DNA of 64,000 nucleotides, taken from Podarcis raffonei. Taxonomy: Eukaryota; Chordata; Lepidosauria; Squamata; Lacertidae. Of this stretch, positions 1-10,319 are shown one piece after another; the first letter of the stretch is position 1, and each line of letters opens with the position of its first letter. The DNA lies in assembly GCF_027172205.1 (NCBI RefSeq), contig NC_070614.1, positions 37,330,001 through 37,394,000 on the forward strand. Direction: 5' to 3'. Both the position numbers and the translations under genes were made by a program. The notes under the pieces were generated by a model. That model saw only the letters and a list, made by a program, of their open reading frames with translations, did no database searches and was not told the DNA's origin.

Positions 1-340
1 ATAGTCTTGAAACAATTTTGAAATGTACTTTTGGATGTTATTCAGACTAACGTCTTGGGGAGGAGGCACACGAAGGAGGGCCTCAGAAGATGATCTGAGG
101 GTCCAGGTAGGTTCATATGGAAAGAGGCAGTCCTTGACGTATTGCGGTCCTGGGCCATTTAAGGCTTTATAAATCAAAATCAGCACTTTGAATTGGCTCT
201 GGAAACTAATTGGTAGCCAGTGCAGTCAGACCAGTCTTGCTCCGGTGAGCAACTTGGGCGCTGAATTCTGCACTAGCTGAAGTTTCCAAACCGTCAATGA
301 ATTAACAAATGAAGTCCAAATGAAATTCTTATCCACCCCT
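1..340. repeat. Probable old interspersed repeat, unclassified
   Basis: This stretch has no sustained reading frame and reads like decayed dispersed repeat DNA of a kind common in squamate genomes. I cannot assign it to a family by eye. It ends near a C/T-rich simple stretch at 335-358. Confidence 0.25.
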
Positions 341-396
341 AACCCCTAACCCCAACTTGTGTGCATTCTTAATTACACATAGGTAACCGCAGTCTA

Positions 397-754
397 GGGA
401 CGCGGGTGGCGCTGTGGGTTAAACCACAGAGCCTAGGGCTTGCTGACCAGAAGGTCGGCGGTTTGAATCCCCGCGATGGGGTGAGCTCCTGTTGCTTGGT
501 CCCAGCTCCTGCCCACCTAGCAGTTCGAAAGCATATCAAAGTGCAAGTAGATAAATAGGTACTGCTCCGGCGGGAAGGTAAACGGCGTTTCCGTGCGCTG
601 CTCTGGTTCTCCAGAAGCGGCTTAGTCATGCTGGCCACATGACCCGGACGTCGGCTGTACGTCGGCTCCCTCGGCCCATAAAGCGAGATGAGTGCCGCAA
701 CCCCAGAGTCGGCCACGACTGGACCTAATGGTCAGGGGTCCCTTTACCTTTACC
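397..754 (+). mobile_element. Sauria-type tRNA-derived SINE
   Basis: A full-length SINE. The tRNA-like head runs from 397 and carries a B-box-like GGTTTGAATCC near 460. The body is conserved and the tail is rich in CCTTTACCTTTACC. A 12 bp target-site duplication with one mismatch flanks it (384-395 and 755-766). The segment AGAGTCGGCCACGACT near the 3' end resembles the BovB LINE 3' end, as expected for a SINE mobilised by BovB. Confidence 0.9.
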
Positions 755-766
755 TAACCTCAGTCT

Positions 767-1730
767 GGATATTACTTACTCCTCGTACTCGGCTTCCTCA
801 TCAGACATGGTGGTGGTTATTGGGTTTCACCTGGAAGAGAAGAAAGAGGTTTGGCCAGGGTGGGGGATGCATTGTGGAGTTAAATTTCAGAAACTCTTCA
901 GCAATGACAGCAGGGGAACTTGTGAATACAGAACTAAATATGGCCCCCTTCTCAACACACTGGCTTATCTTCAGGGGTACCCAATCAGGGCAAAAATTAA
1001 ATAGGAGATGATGGCACAGAGCAAAGGTCATCGCCATTCATCCCAGCCCCTTCCCCGGCAGTTCTCCTGAGAGCCCATCCTAATTCCATCTGGAATCCCT
1101 TTCCCTTTTATGGTACGAACTGCAGGCAGGGCAGTGGACAGACAAAGAAGGATTGTGATCAAAGGCTGGAGCAGGCGGAGTATGTGGGGGCAAAGTTAGG
1201 GGCGAGAATAGTTCCAAGCCTTCCATCACTATCTATTTATAACCATTGTCACTGCACGGCTCAGTGTGGAAGGGAACAGAAGGTATTCCCCTTGTAGGAA
1301 GCAGTGGCTCCCATCAGGGATCCTGGTGGGGGTAGATTTAGGGCTGTGCAAGTGGGTTCTGAGCTGAGGGGGCTCCGTCTTAGAGCCCGGTAAGCAAGGT
1401 GCTGGGTTTTGGGAAGGAGGCGTGAGGCCCTGACGTGATGTCCTCCTCCCTCTTTCCCAAAGCCTAGTTAGCGCCTTTCCAGCTGCAAAGCCACCACAAG
1501 CATTGATGCGAGTACAGTGCTATAATCTCGCTTTCTAGCCAATGCGGAAACATTGTACCAGCAGGAAGTGATCTGATGCAAAGATATCACCGCACACATC
1601 CATGCCTAAAGGTACGTAACTGTTTAACCCCAATGGCTTCACTCCAAAGTAAACCCATTGGTGCGATAAGGGACTTTTGTGCCACATATTCAAAGCCAAA
1701 CAGTTAAACCCCTGTGTTGCAAACAATTAT
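767..1730. other. No gene seen
   Basis: About 960 bases without a convincing coding region, RNA gene or recognised repeat. The reading frames here are short and overlap in opposite senses. Confidence 0.5.
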
Positions 1731-1959
1731 CAGTAATATCAAAGGCAACACGATGACCAAGTACAACAATGTGATATCAATATACACTCTTTATATAAAC
1801 TATACGGAACATTGAATGATATGAAATATGCATATGATTTGCAGAGAGTGCATATTTCATATATTTCATATTGTTCAATGTTCCGTATAGATTATATAAA
1901 GAGTGTATATTGATATTGCATTGTTGTACTTGGTCATCGTGTTGCCTTTGATATTACTG
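1731..1959. repeat. Long near-perfect inverted repeat (hairpin/MITE)
   Basis: The left arm from 1731 (begins CAGTAATATCAAAGG) is the reverse complement of the right arm ending at 1959 (ends CCTTTGATATTACTG). The arms are about 100-110 bp with only a few mismatches and one ~9 bp length difference beside a short loop near 1832-1848. No clear target-site duplication is visible. It could be a very young fold-back MITE or a locally formed palindrome. A transcript would fold into a long hairpin. Confidence 0.85.
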
Positions 1960-2019
1960 ACATATTCAAAACCAGGCTGGCGTGAGGTGTCTGAAGCTCA
2001 AGCAACTACGTAGTTCAGG

Positions 2020-2165
2020 GATGGGGGGATTTTGTGGTCCTACAGATGCCGCTGAACTGCTCTTCCCATTATCCCAGGCCACTGGCCATGCTAGCAGAGG
2101 CTGATGGGCACTGGAGGACAACAATATCTGGAAAGCCAGCAGCTCCCCATCCTTGGCCTAGTTCC
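2020..2165. repeat. Short palindromic dispersed repeat (CCCATCATCCC family)
   Basis: An imperfect palindrome around 'cccattatcccaggccac...gctgatgggcactgga', a form that recurs through the window at 2515-2600, 3060-3125, 5540-5685, 14720-14820, 18555-18670 and 23470-23580. The two halves are complementary, so it looks like a MITE without coding capacity. Confidence 0.55.
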
Positions 2166-2514
2166 AAACGTATAATGGCTGATGAAGACTGCCATCCTTT
2201 GGTTGACTGGTAATGAGGCTTCTAGACTTTGGATTCCCCCACGACTGTCATGGGAAACCAGCAAGTGAAACAGGAAACACCTTGTACAAAGAGGATCCTC
2301 TTCTTGTTGGGTTTGTGCAGTGGATGCTAATTCCCCTGCTGTACGTTTAAGATCAGTAGTGCCTTGCCTGTCTCCCTGGTTTTTGCCACACAATCACCCA
2401 GCAGAGCATTACAACCTCCCTGTAACATTCCAGTATTTGATGCTGTAAAATCAGCAGACGGTGAGACCCGATGAACTTTGAAACAGCCTCATCTGTGATT
2501 CTGTGCAGTGTTCT

Positions 2515-2600
2515 TGTTGGACTACAACTCCCATCATCCCTGAATGCTGGCCATGCTGGCTGAAGCTGCTGGAAGTTGGGGAGGTTGGGGAAGCAATATA
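2515..2600. repeat. Short palindromic dispersed repeat
   Basis: Another copy of the palindromic family, with the core ACTACAACTCCCATCATCC. It is partial and diverged. Confidence 0.5.
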
Positions 2601-2629
2601 GCCTTGGATAACTCTTAAACCATCTGGAT

Positions 2630-2876
2630 CAGGGATAGGCAACCTAAGGCCTGGGAGCCGGATGCGGCCCAATCGCCTTCTCAATCCGGCTTGCGGACGG
2701 TCCGGGAATCAGTGTGTTTTTACATGAGTAGAATGTGTCCTTTTATTTAAAATGCATCTCTGGGTTATTTGTGGGTCATAGGAATTTGTTCATTTCCCCC
2801 AAAAATGTAGTCCAGCCCCCACAAGGTCTGAGGGACGGTGGACTGGCTCACGGCTGAAAAAGGTTGCTGACCCCTG
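2630..2876. mobile_element. hAT-type MITE with perfect 8 bp duplication
   Basis: A 247 bp non-coding element. It starts CAGGGATAGGCAACC and ends GGTTGCTGACCCCTG, so the termini are imperfect inverted repeats. It is flanked by identical 8 bp copies of ATCTGGAT (2622-2629 and 2877-2884), the signature length for hAT transposases. A related copy lies at 8139-8368 in the other orientation. Confidence 0.85.
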
Positions 2877-2884
2877 ATCTGGAT

Positions 2885-5199
2885 AATGACTAGAGCAGGC
2901 CATCTAAGATGTATAGGTGCTGATTAGGTTTGCATTCACCTCGGCTTCTAGGAAAGAGATGGCTGGGTCATGGCAGAGGCTACGAACTCACCAGTGTGCC
3001 TTTGGCTAGTGAAAAAGGCAGGCACACAAACCAATCCTAAGCAGGTTTACTCAGAAGCAAGCCCCAATGGCCAGGGATGATGGGAACTGTAGCTGATCTG
3101 GAGGGTCGCAGGTTCCCCTACCCTGCTTACTAGAATATGAACTCACCAGTGAGGTATATTTGCAGTTAGCTTCAGACAAAAGAAAATCCTTTTTTTGGAG
3201 GGGGGTGTACAGCAGATAATTTATTTATATAATTCACAAGATGCAGAAATAGTAATTAGTTCAGGTGTCTTAAAAAGAAAAAAAAGAGGATTGGGCAAAA
3301 TTAATGGTTCATCCCAAATGGAAGCTCCATGTAAAGAAGCAGTGTCAGCCTGTACAGCAGATAGCCAGGCACAAATGGGAAATGCCAACCCTTATGTGTG
3401 GTGCTTGGGAGTGCCCAGAGGCACTTAGCAGGCAGCCACTGAAAGCAGAACTCTGGATTAGACTGGCCTTGGCATCATCCAATGAGACAATTTTGTGTGT
3501 GTTTTATGTGCCAAGGCATAGCTGGTCCATGTGGGTATCTTAGGTATGCATGCCCCATGCCTTCCCAAAGTCTCAGTTCTCTGGTTTCTTTTCACAGAAG
3601 GCCTGGCAATTAAACTACTTCATGTTTACAGGCCACACCACGAGCTCCTTTGTGCAAACTGGCTCAAGTCACCACCTCAGCCTCAAGTTCCCTTACTTGT
3701 AAAAGGTATGTCAACAGTGACATATTTCACAGGCTTGTTGTGAGAGCAAACACGTGTAAGGTTGGAAAAGCTATTTACTACTTCTGAGGGGGCAGGTGGG
3801 TGACAGACAACCTGAACCCAAAGCATTTTGGCACCTGAGGGAGAAAAATCCACATGGTGCTTTGAATCGTGTGTGTGTGTTGAATTAATTTTATATGACC
3901 AACAAAACAAAAATACAACATTTAAAAATACAAAAGCACAAGTATTTAGAAATTAGTGGCCCTTCAAAAGTACCTCACATATTCCCTCCCCCAAGACAGC
4001 TACATGGCAGGGCAGGCCCCAATATGAGTGTCAAGAGGAGATGGTGCTGAGAGGATTACTTAAGATCGGTTGGTGATCAATTTGGAATGCAAACAAGTTG
4101 CTTTTCTAGTTGGTTGGTTGGTTTATAGCATGGCATTTTATTCTGCCCCATCTACAAGGAGCTCTGTTTGGCACAGCAACTTAAGAAGAGTCTCATTGTA
4201 TCAGGCCAGTGGCCCAACTAATCCAACATCCTCTTCTTACAGTGGCCAATGTGCTAAAACATCTTGGCCAGCACTGGATACCAAGCACTTGACTCAGTGG
4301 CTACTGATTCATGATGGCTATTGGGACACTGCCCCACCAACTTCACTCTGCCCTCAGCTAGTCCTCACCTGGCAGCTCTGCCTCTCATTGGCTCTGACGC
4401 CACCTGCTGTTGGCCTCCTTATCTTTTGCCCCACTAGTCCCAATGGGCACCAGCTGCCACTGCCACTGCCTTGGCCTGTTTGGTCTTGTTTTCTGCTCTC
4501 CCTGAGGTGACAAAATGTCTTGGGCCAGTCCCGTAATAAACCTACAGGGTTTGGGCTTGCGCAGAGGGGCATTCTGGGGCACAATTTCCATGCCCTTCCT
4601 GTGCCCGCTGTGGCTTTGTTTGACACAGTTGAGGTGATGGCAGTGGGAGCGTTTGTCCTGAGCAGCTGTTGTGAAAGGTCACAGATATTTTGGAAGTCTC
4701 CTTCCATTGTTTCTCAGCATCCCATTTGAGTCCCTTCCTACTATATCTTTAAATAACCTTGACCAGCTTGGGCTGGCATCCCTGTATCCTGCCAATCCGA
4801 AGCCACCACCTTCCCTCACAGGAGTCACTGCTGTGCCAAGCAAGTTCATCTACCTAATGGAAAGCTTCAAGAACAAACAAACCAGAAAAAAGCCCTTTAC
4901 GGTCATGCCACCTTTTTAAAAGCCCTGATATGGTTTTGAATGATATCTTTCTTTCCGCATCCGGGAAGCAAATCCGACTTACCATATGCTTGCTGCGCAA
5001 AAGTGTTTGAATTGTTTTATAATTTGTTTGCTTACATCTCTAAAGGCAAACATAATGAACTACACCTCTGGCAAGCTTCCCTGTGTGCAAAAGACACAAG
5101 ATAACTGAACCAGACACTAAGCCTCTGACTAGACTGGTGCTGCCATAATGCAGTGGTTAGAATGTATCTAGAGGACATCCAGCTCAACCCCATAGATAA
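2885..5199. other. No gene seen; scattered repeat fragments
   Basis: About 2.3 kb without a supported gene. It includes a palindromic-repeat fragment at 3060-3125. A stretch at about 4165-4275, containing 'tcaggccagtggcccaact', looks like a dispersed reptilian repeat. The small open frames here overlap each other on both strands and show no domain. Confidence 0.45.
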
Positions 5200-5312
5200 C
5201 AGGCAGCCCTGCTTAGAGAAGCTTTTAATGTTTAACAGGTTATTGTATTTTAGTATTCTGTTGGAAGCCACCCAGAGCAGCTGGGGAAACCCAGCCAGAT
5301 GGGCGGGGTATA

Positions 5313-5388
<76 letters not shown>
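5200..5388 (+). mobile_element. L2/CR1-type LINE 3' tail with (TAA)n
   Basis: Contains the recurring tail 'agctggggaaacccagcc' followed by GGGCGGGGTATAAATAATAA and a long (TAA)n/(TTA)n tract (5314-5388). The same tail ends the longer LINE fragment at 49500-50310, which carries reverse-transcriptase coding sequence, so this is a 5'-truncated LINE insertion. Confidence 0.75.
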
Positions 5389-5539
5389 TGTTACTACATG
5401 CGTAAATTGGAACAGTAAAGAGGGGGAAAGGCGATCTGCAGCAAAATGTTGCGGTGTATCTTCACCTCCTTATCACAGTGCTCCTGTTCAGGGTTCCAGC
5501 CAGCAAACTCTGCTTTCCTTTAGGATACTATGAGCCAAG

Positions 5540-5685
5540 AGGTATCCAACATGGTGCCGTCCAGATATTGTTGGACTCCAGTTTCCCTCACCCCAGCCAA
5601 CATGGCCAGAGTCAGGGTCAGGCATGCTGGGAGCTGTAGGTCAACAACACCTGGGGGCACCATGTTGGCTAACCCTGCCGTAAGC
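5540..5685. repeat. Short palindromic dispersed repeat
   Basis: A palindromic unit with 'ttgttggactccagtttccc' on the left and 'gggagctgtaggtcaacaac' on the right. Same family as at 2020. Confidence 0.55.
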
Positions 5686-5989
5686 TGCAAGGAGCTCAAA
5701 TTGGGGACTCCACTCGTTCCCCGACTGAACAAGGTGTCAAACTAAAACAGGGATTTCAGAATTCATGACTTGTAAGTGATGAAATCAGGAATGGGAGAAA
5801 TGTTTGCCCAGGGCTCCCCCAGATGATATATTTACTGAGCACTCATCCTGATTTGTTTGCATGAAGCTTAATGCTGATTATACCTGGTCTTTACTAAGTG
5901 TTTGGTTTGATTTGTTTGCAGGGAGATGATACTACAGTGAGCACTCACTCTCTGTTCATCCTGATCTGCTTGTAGGGTGTTTACATTTT

Positions 5990-6360
5990 AACTTCTCCTA
6001 GTTTCTCATTTTTCTACTCTTAAATTCTGTTATCCACATTACCACAGCATTTTGTGATTTTTGTGTGATGAAAAATTCACCAGCATTTTATTGTGAATTT
6101 CTCCTAATATTCACATTTGTGTGCAATTTTGCCCAATTATATACATTTTCCGCAAGCGATTTCCCCTATCGGAATGTGTCTTTTTTGTTATTTTCACTTA
6201 TAAGCATTTTTATGCACACTTTACCCTGGTATTTGCATTTTCGTACATGTTACTTGGCTGGAGAATTGCATTGCAAAATTTGCAGGAGGGCGAATTTCAC
6301 GATGTGGCTGCGTTTTGATTCATGCATTGTTTTTGAAAATGAAAATCAGGTAGCTTCACC
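5990..6360. repeat. AT-rich dispersed repeat, unclassified
   Basis: Shares ordered short matches with 8690-8900 (TTATTTTCACT, then 'cttcaccct/ctttaccct', then GCTGGAGAAT and 'attgcaaaatt'), and more weakly with 7905-8100. The longest open frame is low-complexity and carries no recognisable domain. It may be a decayed LINE 3' region or DNA transposon. Confidence 0.4.
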
Positions 6361-6985
6361 TTTAAATGAACATAGAATCCAATATCTCCCCCATCCCAAA
6401 CCATTACTCATTCCTACAACCTATACTTTTCAGTGCATTTCCCATCACTTTTCTAACCACAAAAGTCTTACTCTTTTTTTAATTGCTCAAACCTAAAGTT
6501 CTGCTTGAATCTCTCCCACTGAATAATAGCAGAATATTAGCAAACATGTTGCCTTTTCCCATTGATGCAGTTCCATGCGCTCTGCTATCCTGCCACAAAA
6601 TGGGCTGGTTGCTTGTTGGTTTGAGGAAGAAGGTTCAATTGTTTGTGGCTGAAAGTATTTGAGGCTGAGTTTACGAACCCAATAACCGCTTAGGCTGCAT
6701 TTAATTACACAGAAGAGGTTTGTGTGGGGCTCATGCTTTGCCCAGAAACCACTTTCTGTGAGCCAGAAGCCCTGCCTTCTAATCCTAGTGAAAAAGGCAC
6801 TCTGCACATGTTCAGTGGTGTTCTAATATTTTATGATTGGTCGGACTGTCCCGTTGATAGCAGGTCCCATGGGCAAAGGACTGGGAAATGATTCCCAATG
6901 AGCTTTGAGGGAAAGAGTTAGATTATCGTGAAAAAGAGGGACATAGTTTGGAAAGAAACAGATTAATATATGAATTGTAAGGAGC

Positions 6986-7183
6986 GGGGGCTTGGGGCCA
7001 TTTCCTCAGTGGAAGACCACATGTTTTGCATGGGAAAGGTTCTGGGTTCAGTCCCTGGCATTCTGCATCTGGAAGGAATCTTGGCTAGCAGGGCTTTTTC
7101 TACCAGAGAACCTGGAGCGCCATTACCAGTCAGAGTAGACTAGATGGTTGATATGTGCCATCTGGTCAGCTTCTTATGTTCCT
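6986..7183 (+). mobile_element. tRNA-Ala-derived SINE, diverged
   Basis: Retains the order of a SINE seen better at 51186-51378 and 18700-18898: a tRNA-like head with 'ttttgcatgggaaaggttctgg' and a B-box-like GGTTCAGTCCC, then 'ccagtcagagtagactag' and a 3' end near CTTATGTTCC. It is too decayed to be a tRNA gene. Confidence 0.6.
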
Positions 7184-7339
7184 CTAAATGTGCTCATGAG
7201 TCTTCCAAGCACAGACTTGCTACTGAACAACCTCACCAACAATCACATTTGTTAGTGTCTCACAAAGTAGTCGGATAAGAACACAGACCATCTCAGCAGC
7301 CCTTCCTGCACCCCAGTTATACAGATCAAGCACCAAACC

Positions 7340-7900
7340 TAGCAAACATGGCTGGCTACACACACACACACACTGACCTCACCCGGAGAAGGGCAGTCCA
7401 GAGATCTCTCTTCCTCTCCACAGGCACTGGCTACTGCAGGAGCCGAAGTGTGTGTGCGTGAGGCCTTATAATGAGGTAACCAGACACCCCCCCCACCTCT
7501 CACATTTGGAGGGTGCAGTTTGCCGAGAGGAAAACGACACCAGCGTGTGAGTTCATCTCTGCATTCCTGGGGCAGAACGTTCACGGTCACAAATGAGCAG
7601 AGGAATCTTGTGTGAGCAGCATTTTCTTTCATTGCAAGCTGGAAACCCTTTTCAGACGTTCATGTGGGGGCAAAAGTAACGTGTGTGAGAAATAGAGGAC
7701 GTCACCAAAGCAGAACGTCACTCTGCTGCTGAACGTCATGTCCTTGGAAGGTCCCTCTGTTCTAAGAACCATGAAGAAGTTGGAGGCAGATCATGTCGCT
7801 GCAATGCTAGCTAGCTCCCTCACCCCAACATGAAAACATGAAAAGGGCAAGTCAAGCTGGTGATGGATGGTCACTTCTGCTTTCTCCCCATTTCTCATCT
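7340..7900. other. No gene seen
   Basis: Holds a short (CA)n at about 7356-7371 and otherwise unremarkable sequence. A 97-codon minus-strand frame over 7339-7632 shows no domain and includes the CA repeat. Confidence 0.45.
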
Positions 7901-7904
7901 TTCA

Positions 7905-8100
7905 AATATTAAGTTCAGCAGGCTCTGTTTCCACAACATTCCACAAATTCTATTTTAAACATCCGCACAGAAATGTGTATGCATTTGCATGTGTGCTTCT
8001 CTTGACATTCTGCATACAATTTTGCCTAATACACACAATTTTTGAAAAGCAATGTTCCTCAGGGCAACTTTTTTTGGCACACTGTTTTTCAGTTTTCAGG
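7905..8100. repeat. AT-rich dispersed repeat, unclassified
   Basis: A weak relative of the repeats at 5990-6360 and 8690-8900. It has GCATTTGCATGTGTGC and 'caattttgcctaatac', which recall 'caattttgcccaattat' in the first copy. Confidence 0.3.
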
Positions 8101-8109
8101 TAGAGAACT

Positions 8110-8620
8110 AACCAAACGAGAGCCAGTTTGGTGTAGTGCAGGGGTCAGCAAACTTTTTCAGCAGGGGGCCAGACCACTGGGCTGGACTATATTTTGAAGG
8201 GGGGAAAAAAAGAATTCCTGTGCCCCACAAATAACTCAGAGACGCATTTTCAATAAAAGCACACAGTCTACTCATGTAAAAACACGCTGATTCCCGGGCC
8301 GTCCATGGGCCGGATTTAGCAGGCAATTGGGCCGGATCCAGCCTTGGGCCTTAGTTTGCCTACCCATGGTGTAGTGGTTTAGAGTTTCGGACCAGGACCT
8401 GTGAGTTTCCAAGCTCAAATCCTCACTTGGCCATGAAGCTCACCAAATGACCTTGGGCCAGTTGTTACCTCTCAGCCTAGCCCATCTCACAGGGCTGAGA
8501 TCCAGAGGATCTCCCGCTGAGCTGGGAGGTTCTGGGCAGAGCTGGGCTACCCCAGCATAATTCCCCATCCTCAGTTCAGCCAGAAATATGCTAGAGTATC
8601 TCTCCCAGCCTGCATGGCTG
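8110..8620 (+). mobile_element. tRNA-derived SINE (GTGTAGTGGTT type), interrupted
   Basis: The SINE head AGAGCCAGTTTGGTGTAGTG is split by the hAT MITE at 8139-8368. It resumes with GTGTAGTGGTTTAGAG and continues through 'ccatgaagctcaccaaatg' and CTTGGGCCAGTTGTTACC. A relative of the same head lies on the minus strand at 26030-26278. The insertion falls in the A-box-like promoter segment, so this copy should be transcriptionally dead. Confidence 0.7.
8139..8368. mobile_element. hAT-type MITE with perfect 8 bp duplication
   Basis: A 230 bp non-coding element with termini CAGGGGTCAGCAAAC and GTTTGCCTACCCATG, flanked by identical 8 bp GTGTAGTG (8131-8138 and 8369-8376). It is homologous to 2630-2876 in reversed orientation and sits inside a tRNA-derived SINE. 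Confidence 0.88.
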
Positions 8621-8689
8621 AACCCATCCCAGTTGTGCTTAAGCCAGCCTAAGCCCTGAAAAGGGGACATTTGGCAGGGGTGTGTGTGT

Positions 8690-8900
8690 GTCATTTTCTC
8701 TAAAGTAATGCATTTCTGTATATTATTTTCACTAATGCATACATTTTTATGTGCACTTCACCCTAGGACATCCATTTTTGCACACATTACTTCGCTGGAG
8801 AATGACATTGCAAAATTCGGAGAAGCACAAATTTGGGAGGATGGCTGTGCTTTGGTTGATGTATTGTTTTGGAAACAATATGAATTATGAATGTTTGGCT
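8690..8900. repeat. AT-rich dispersed repeat, unclassified
   Basis: Paired with 5990-6360 by shared ordered blocks, including 'gctggagaatgacattgc'. Family unknown. Confidence 0.4.
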
Positions 8901-9219
8901 TTAGATGCAAATTGGATTGAATTTCTCACTCCTCCCTCACGGTACTACTGCTGACATTATGCACTTTTCAGTGCCAGCGGTTGACATAGCTCTCTGTTTG
9001 GGCCTTTTCAATGGATGGATCCCAGGAGGCCAAGTGTGAATCAATGGACTTCCTATCTGTGATGTTACTAAGACTGTTTTAATGTTTATTTGCTATTTTG
9101 ATGTTTCACTCTTAGCTTCCTGCGATTTTACTATTGTTATTTATTTCAAATTATTTATTGCCTTCTCTTCATTGTTCACACCATCACAGAGCAAGAGAGA
9201 ACATTAAAACAAAACAAAA

Positions 9220-9306
9220 TGAATATTTGAATATTCATTTAAATGATTTAATATTTGAATATTCATTTAAATGATTAAATATTCAAAATGAATATTTCAT
9301 TTAAAT
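9220..9306. repeat. AT-rich tandem repeat
   Basis: A ~28 bp unit built on ATATTTGAATATTCATTT and AAATGATTTA, repeated about three times. Each unit is itself palindromic around GAATATTC. Confidence 0.75.
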
Positions 9307-9363
9307 GCAACCTAAAAAAGACAAGACACTCACCTTATACTGTTGCTGCCTGTAATAATTTAT

Positions 9364-9495
9364 AGTAATAATAATAATTTATTATTCATACCCAGCCCAT
9401 CTGGCTGAGTTTCCCCAGCCACTCTGGGCGGCTCCCAATCAAGTGTTAAAAACAATACAGCATTAAATATTAAAATATTTAAAATTTCCCTAAAC
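9364..9495 (-). mobile_element. L2/CR1-type LINE 3' tail
   Basis: Reverse complement of the recurring tail: (TAA)n/(TTA)n, then 'cccagcccatctggctgag', TTTCCCCAGCCACTCTGGG and 'caagtgttaaaaac'. A 5'-truncated LINE end on the minus strand. Confidence 0.75.
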
Positions 9496-9544
9496 ATAAC
9501 ATGCTGTAACATGCCCAGAGTGGTTTGACAGTCACTACCTCTTC

Positions 9545-10015
9545 CCAGGGAATTCTGGGAATTGTAGCCCCGGGAGGGAAATAGGGCTTCTCCTAACAAC
9601 TCCCAGCACCTTAAACAACTAAGGGAAAGGTAAAGGGACCCCTGCCCATTAGGTCCAGTCGCGGACGACTCTGGGGTTGGGACGCTCATCTTGCTTTACT
9701 GGCCAAGGGAGCCGGTGTACAGCTTCCAGGTCATGTGGCCAGCATGACTAAGCCACTACTGGTGAACCAGAGCAGTGCACAGAAACGCTGTTTACCTTCC
9801 TGCCGGAGTGGTACCTATTTATCTACTTGCACTTTTTGGTGTGCTTTCAAACTGCTCGTTTGGCAGGAGCAGGGACTGAGCGACGGGAGCTCACCCCGTC
9901 GCGGGGATTCGAACCGCTGACCTTCTGATCGGCAAGCCCTAGGCTCTGTGGTTTAACCCACAGCACCACTCGTGTCCCCTAAACAAACTACAGCTCCCAT
10001 AATTCTTGGGGGAAA
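9545..10015. repeat. Palindromic MITE-like repeat split by a SINE
   Basis: The left half carries 'gggaattctgggaattgtag' and the right half 'ctacagctcccataattctt', which are complementary arms. The SINE at 9622-9978 separates them. A similar palindrome is at 53950-54080. Confidence 0.55.
9622..9978 (-). mobile_element. Sauria-type SINE
   Basis: A full-length minus-strand copy. The tail AAGGTAAAGGGACCCC is at the left and the tRNA-like head ends near ACCACTCGTGTCCCC. Flanks (TTAAACAACTAA and CTAAACAAACTA) look like an imperfect target-site duplication. Confidence 0.88.
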
Positions 10016-10165
10016 GACATGAATATTTAAAGTGGCCAACTTTTTTAGCCAGTTTGTGCAGCTGTGACTTTAGCAGCAGTGTGATATGCAAACTTTAACT
10101 GGGGGTTCTGTTTATCGCCATGCTGTGAAAAGCTTCCCCTGTGTCCTTCAGTGCTCCAGCAGATT

Positions 10166-10309
10166 TTTTTGTCCTGGCACTTTCCCTGGGAAAACTCACG
10201 TTTTACCACTGAATTGGAGGGAATGGTAATCCATGGAAAATCTGATTGCCATTTGCTCCAATTCGGTGGTAAAACATGGGTTTTCCCGGGGAAAGTGCTG
10301 GGACAAAAA
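10166..10309. repeat. Fold-back element with ~55 bp arms
   Basis: The left arm from TTTTTGTCCTGGCACTTTCC pairs with the right arm ending GGAAAGTGCTGGGACAAAAA. About 50 of 55 positions are complementary around a ~38 bp centre. It has no coding capacity, which fits a small MITE. No duplication at its edges was certain. Confidence 0.75.
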
Positions 10310-10319
10310 GAAAAACAGA

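Noticed and set aside
1731-1959. Calling the hairpin a microRNA gene
   Set aside because: The arms are far longer and more perfect than a typical pre-miRNA, and no mature product can be inferred from sequence alone.
5314-5388. CRISPR-like or functional tandem array
   Set aside because: Simple (TAA)n/(TTA)n tail of a LINE. No spaced repeats of CRISPR type exist in the window, which is vertebrate DNA.
6065-6496. 143-codon frame as a small gene
   Set aside because: AT-rich dispersed repeat with Phe-rich low-complexity translation, and the same repeat recurs nearby without the frame.
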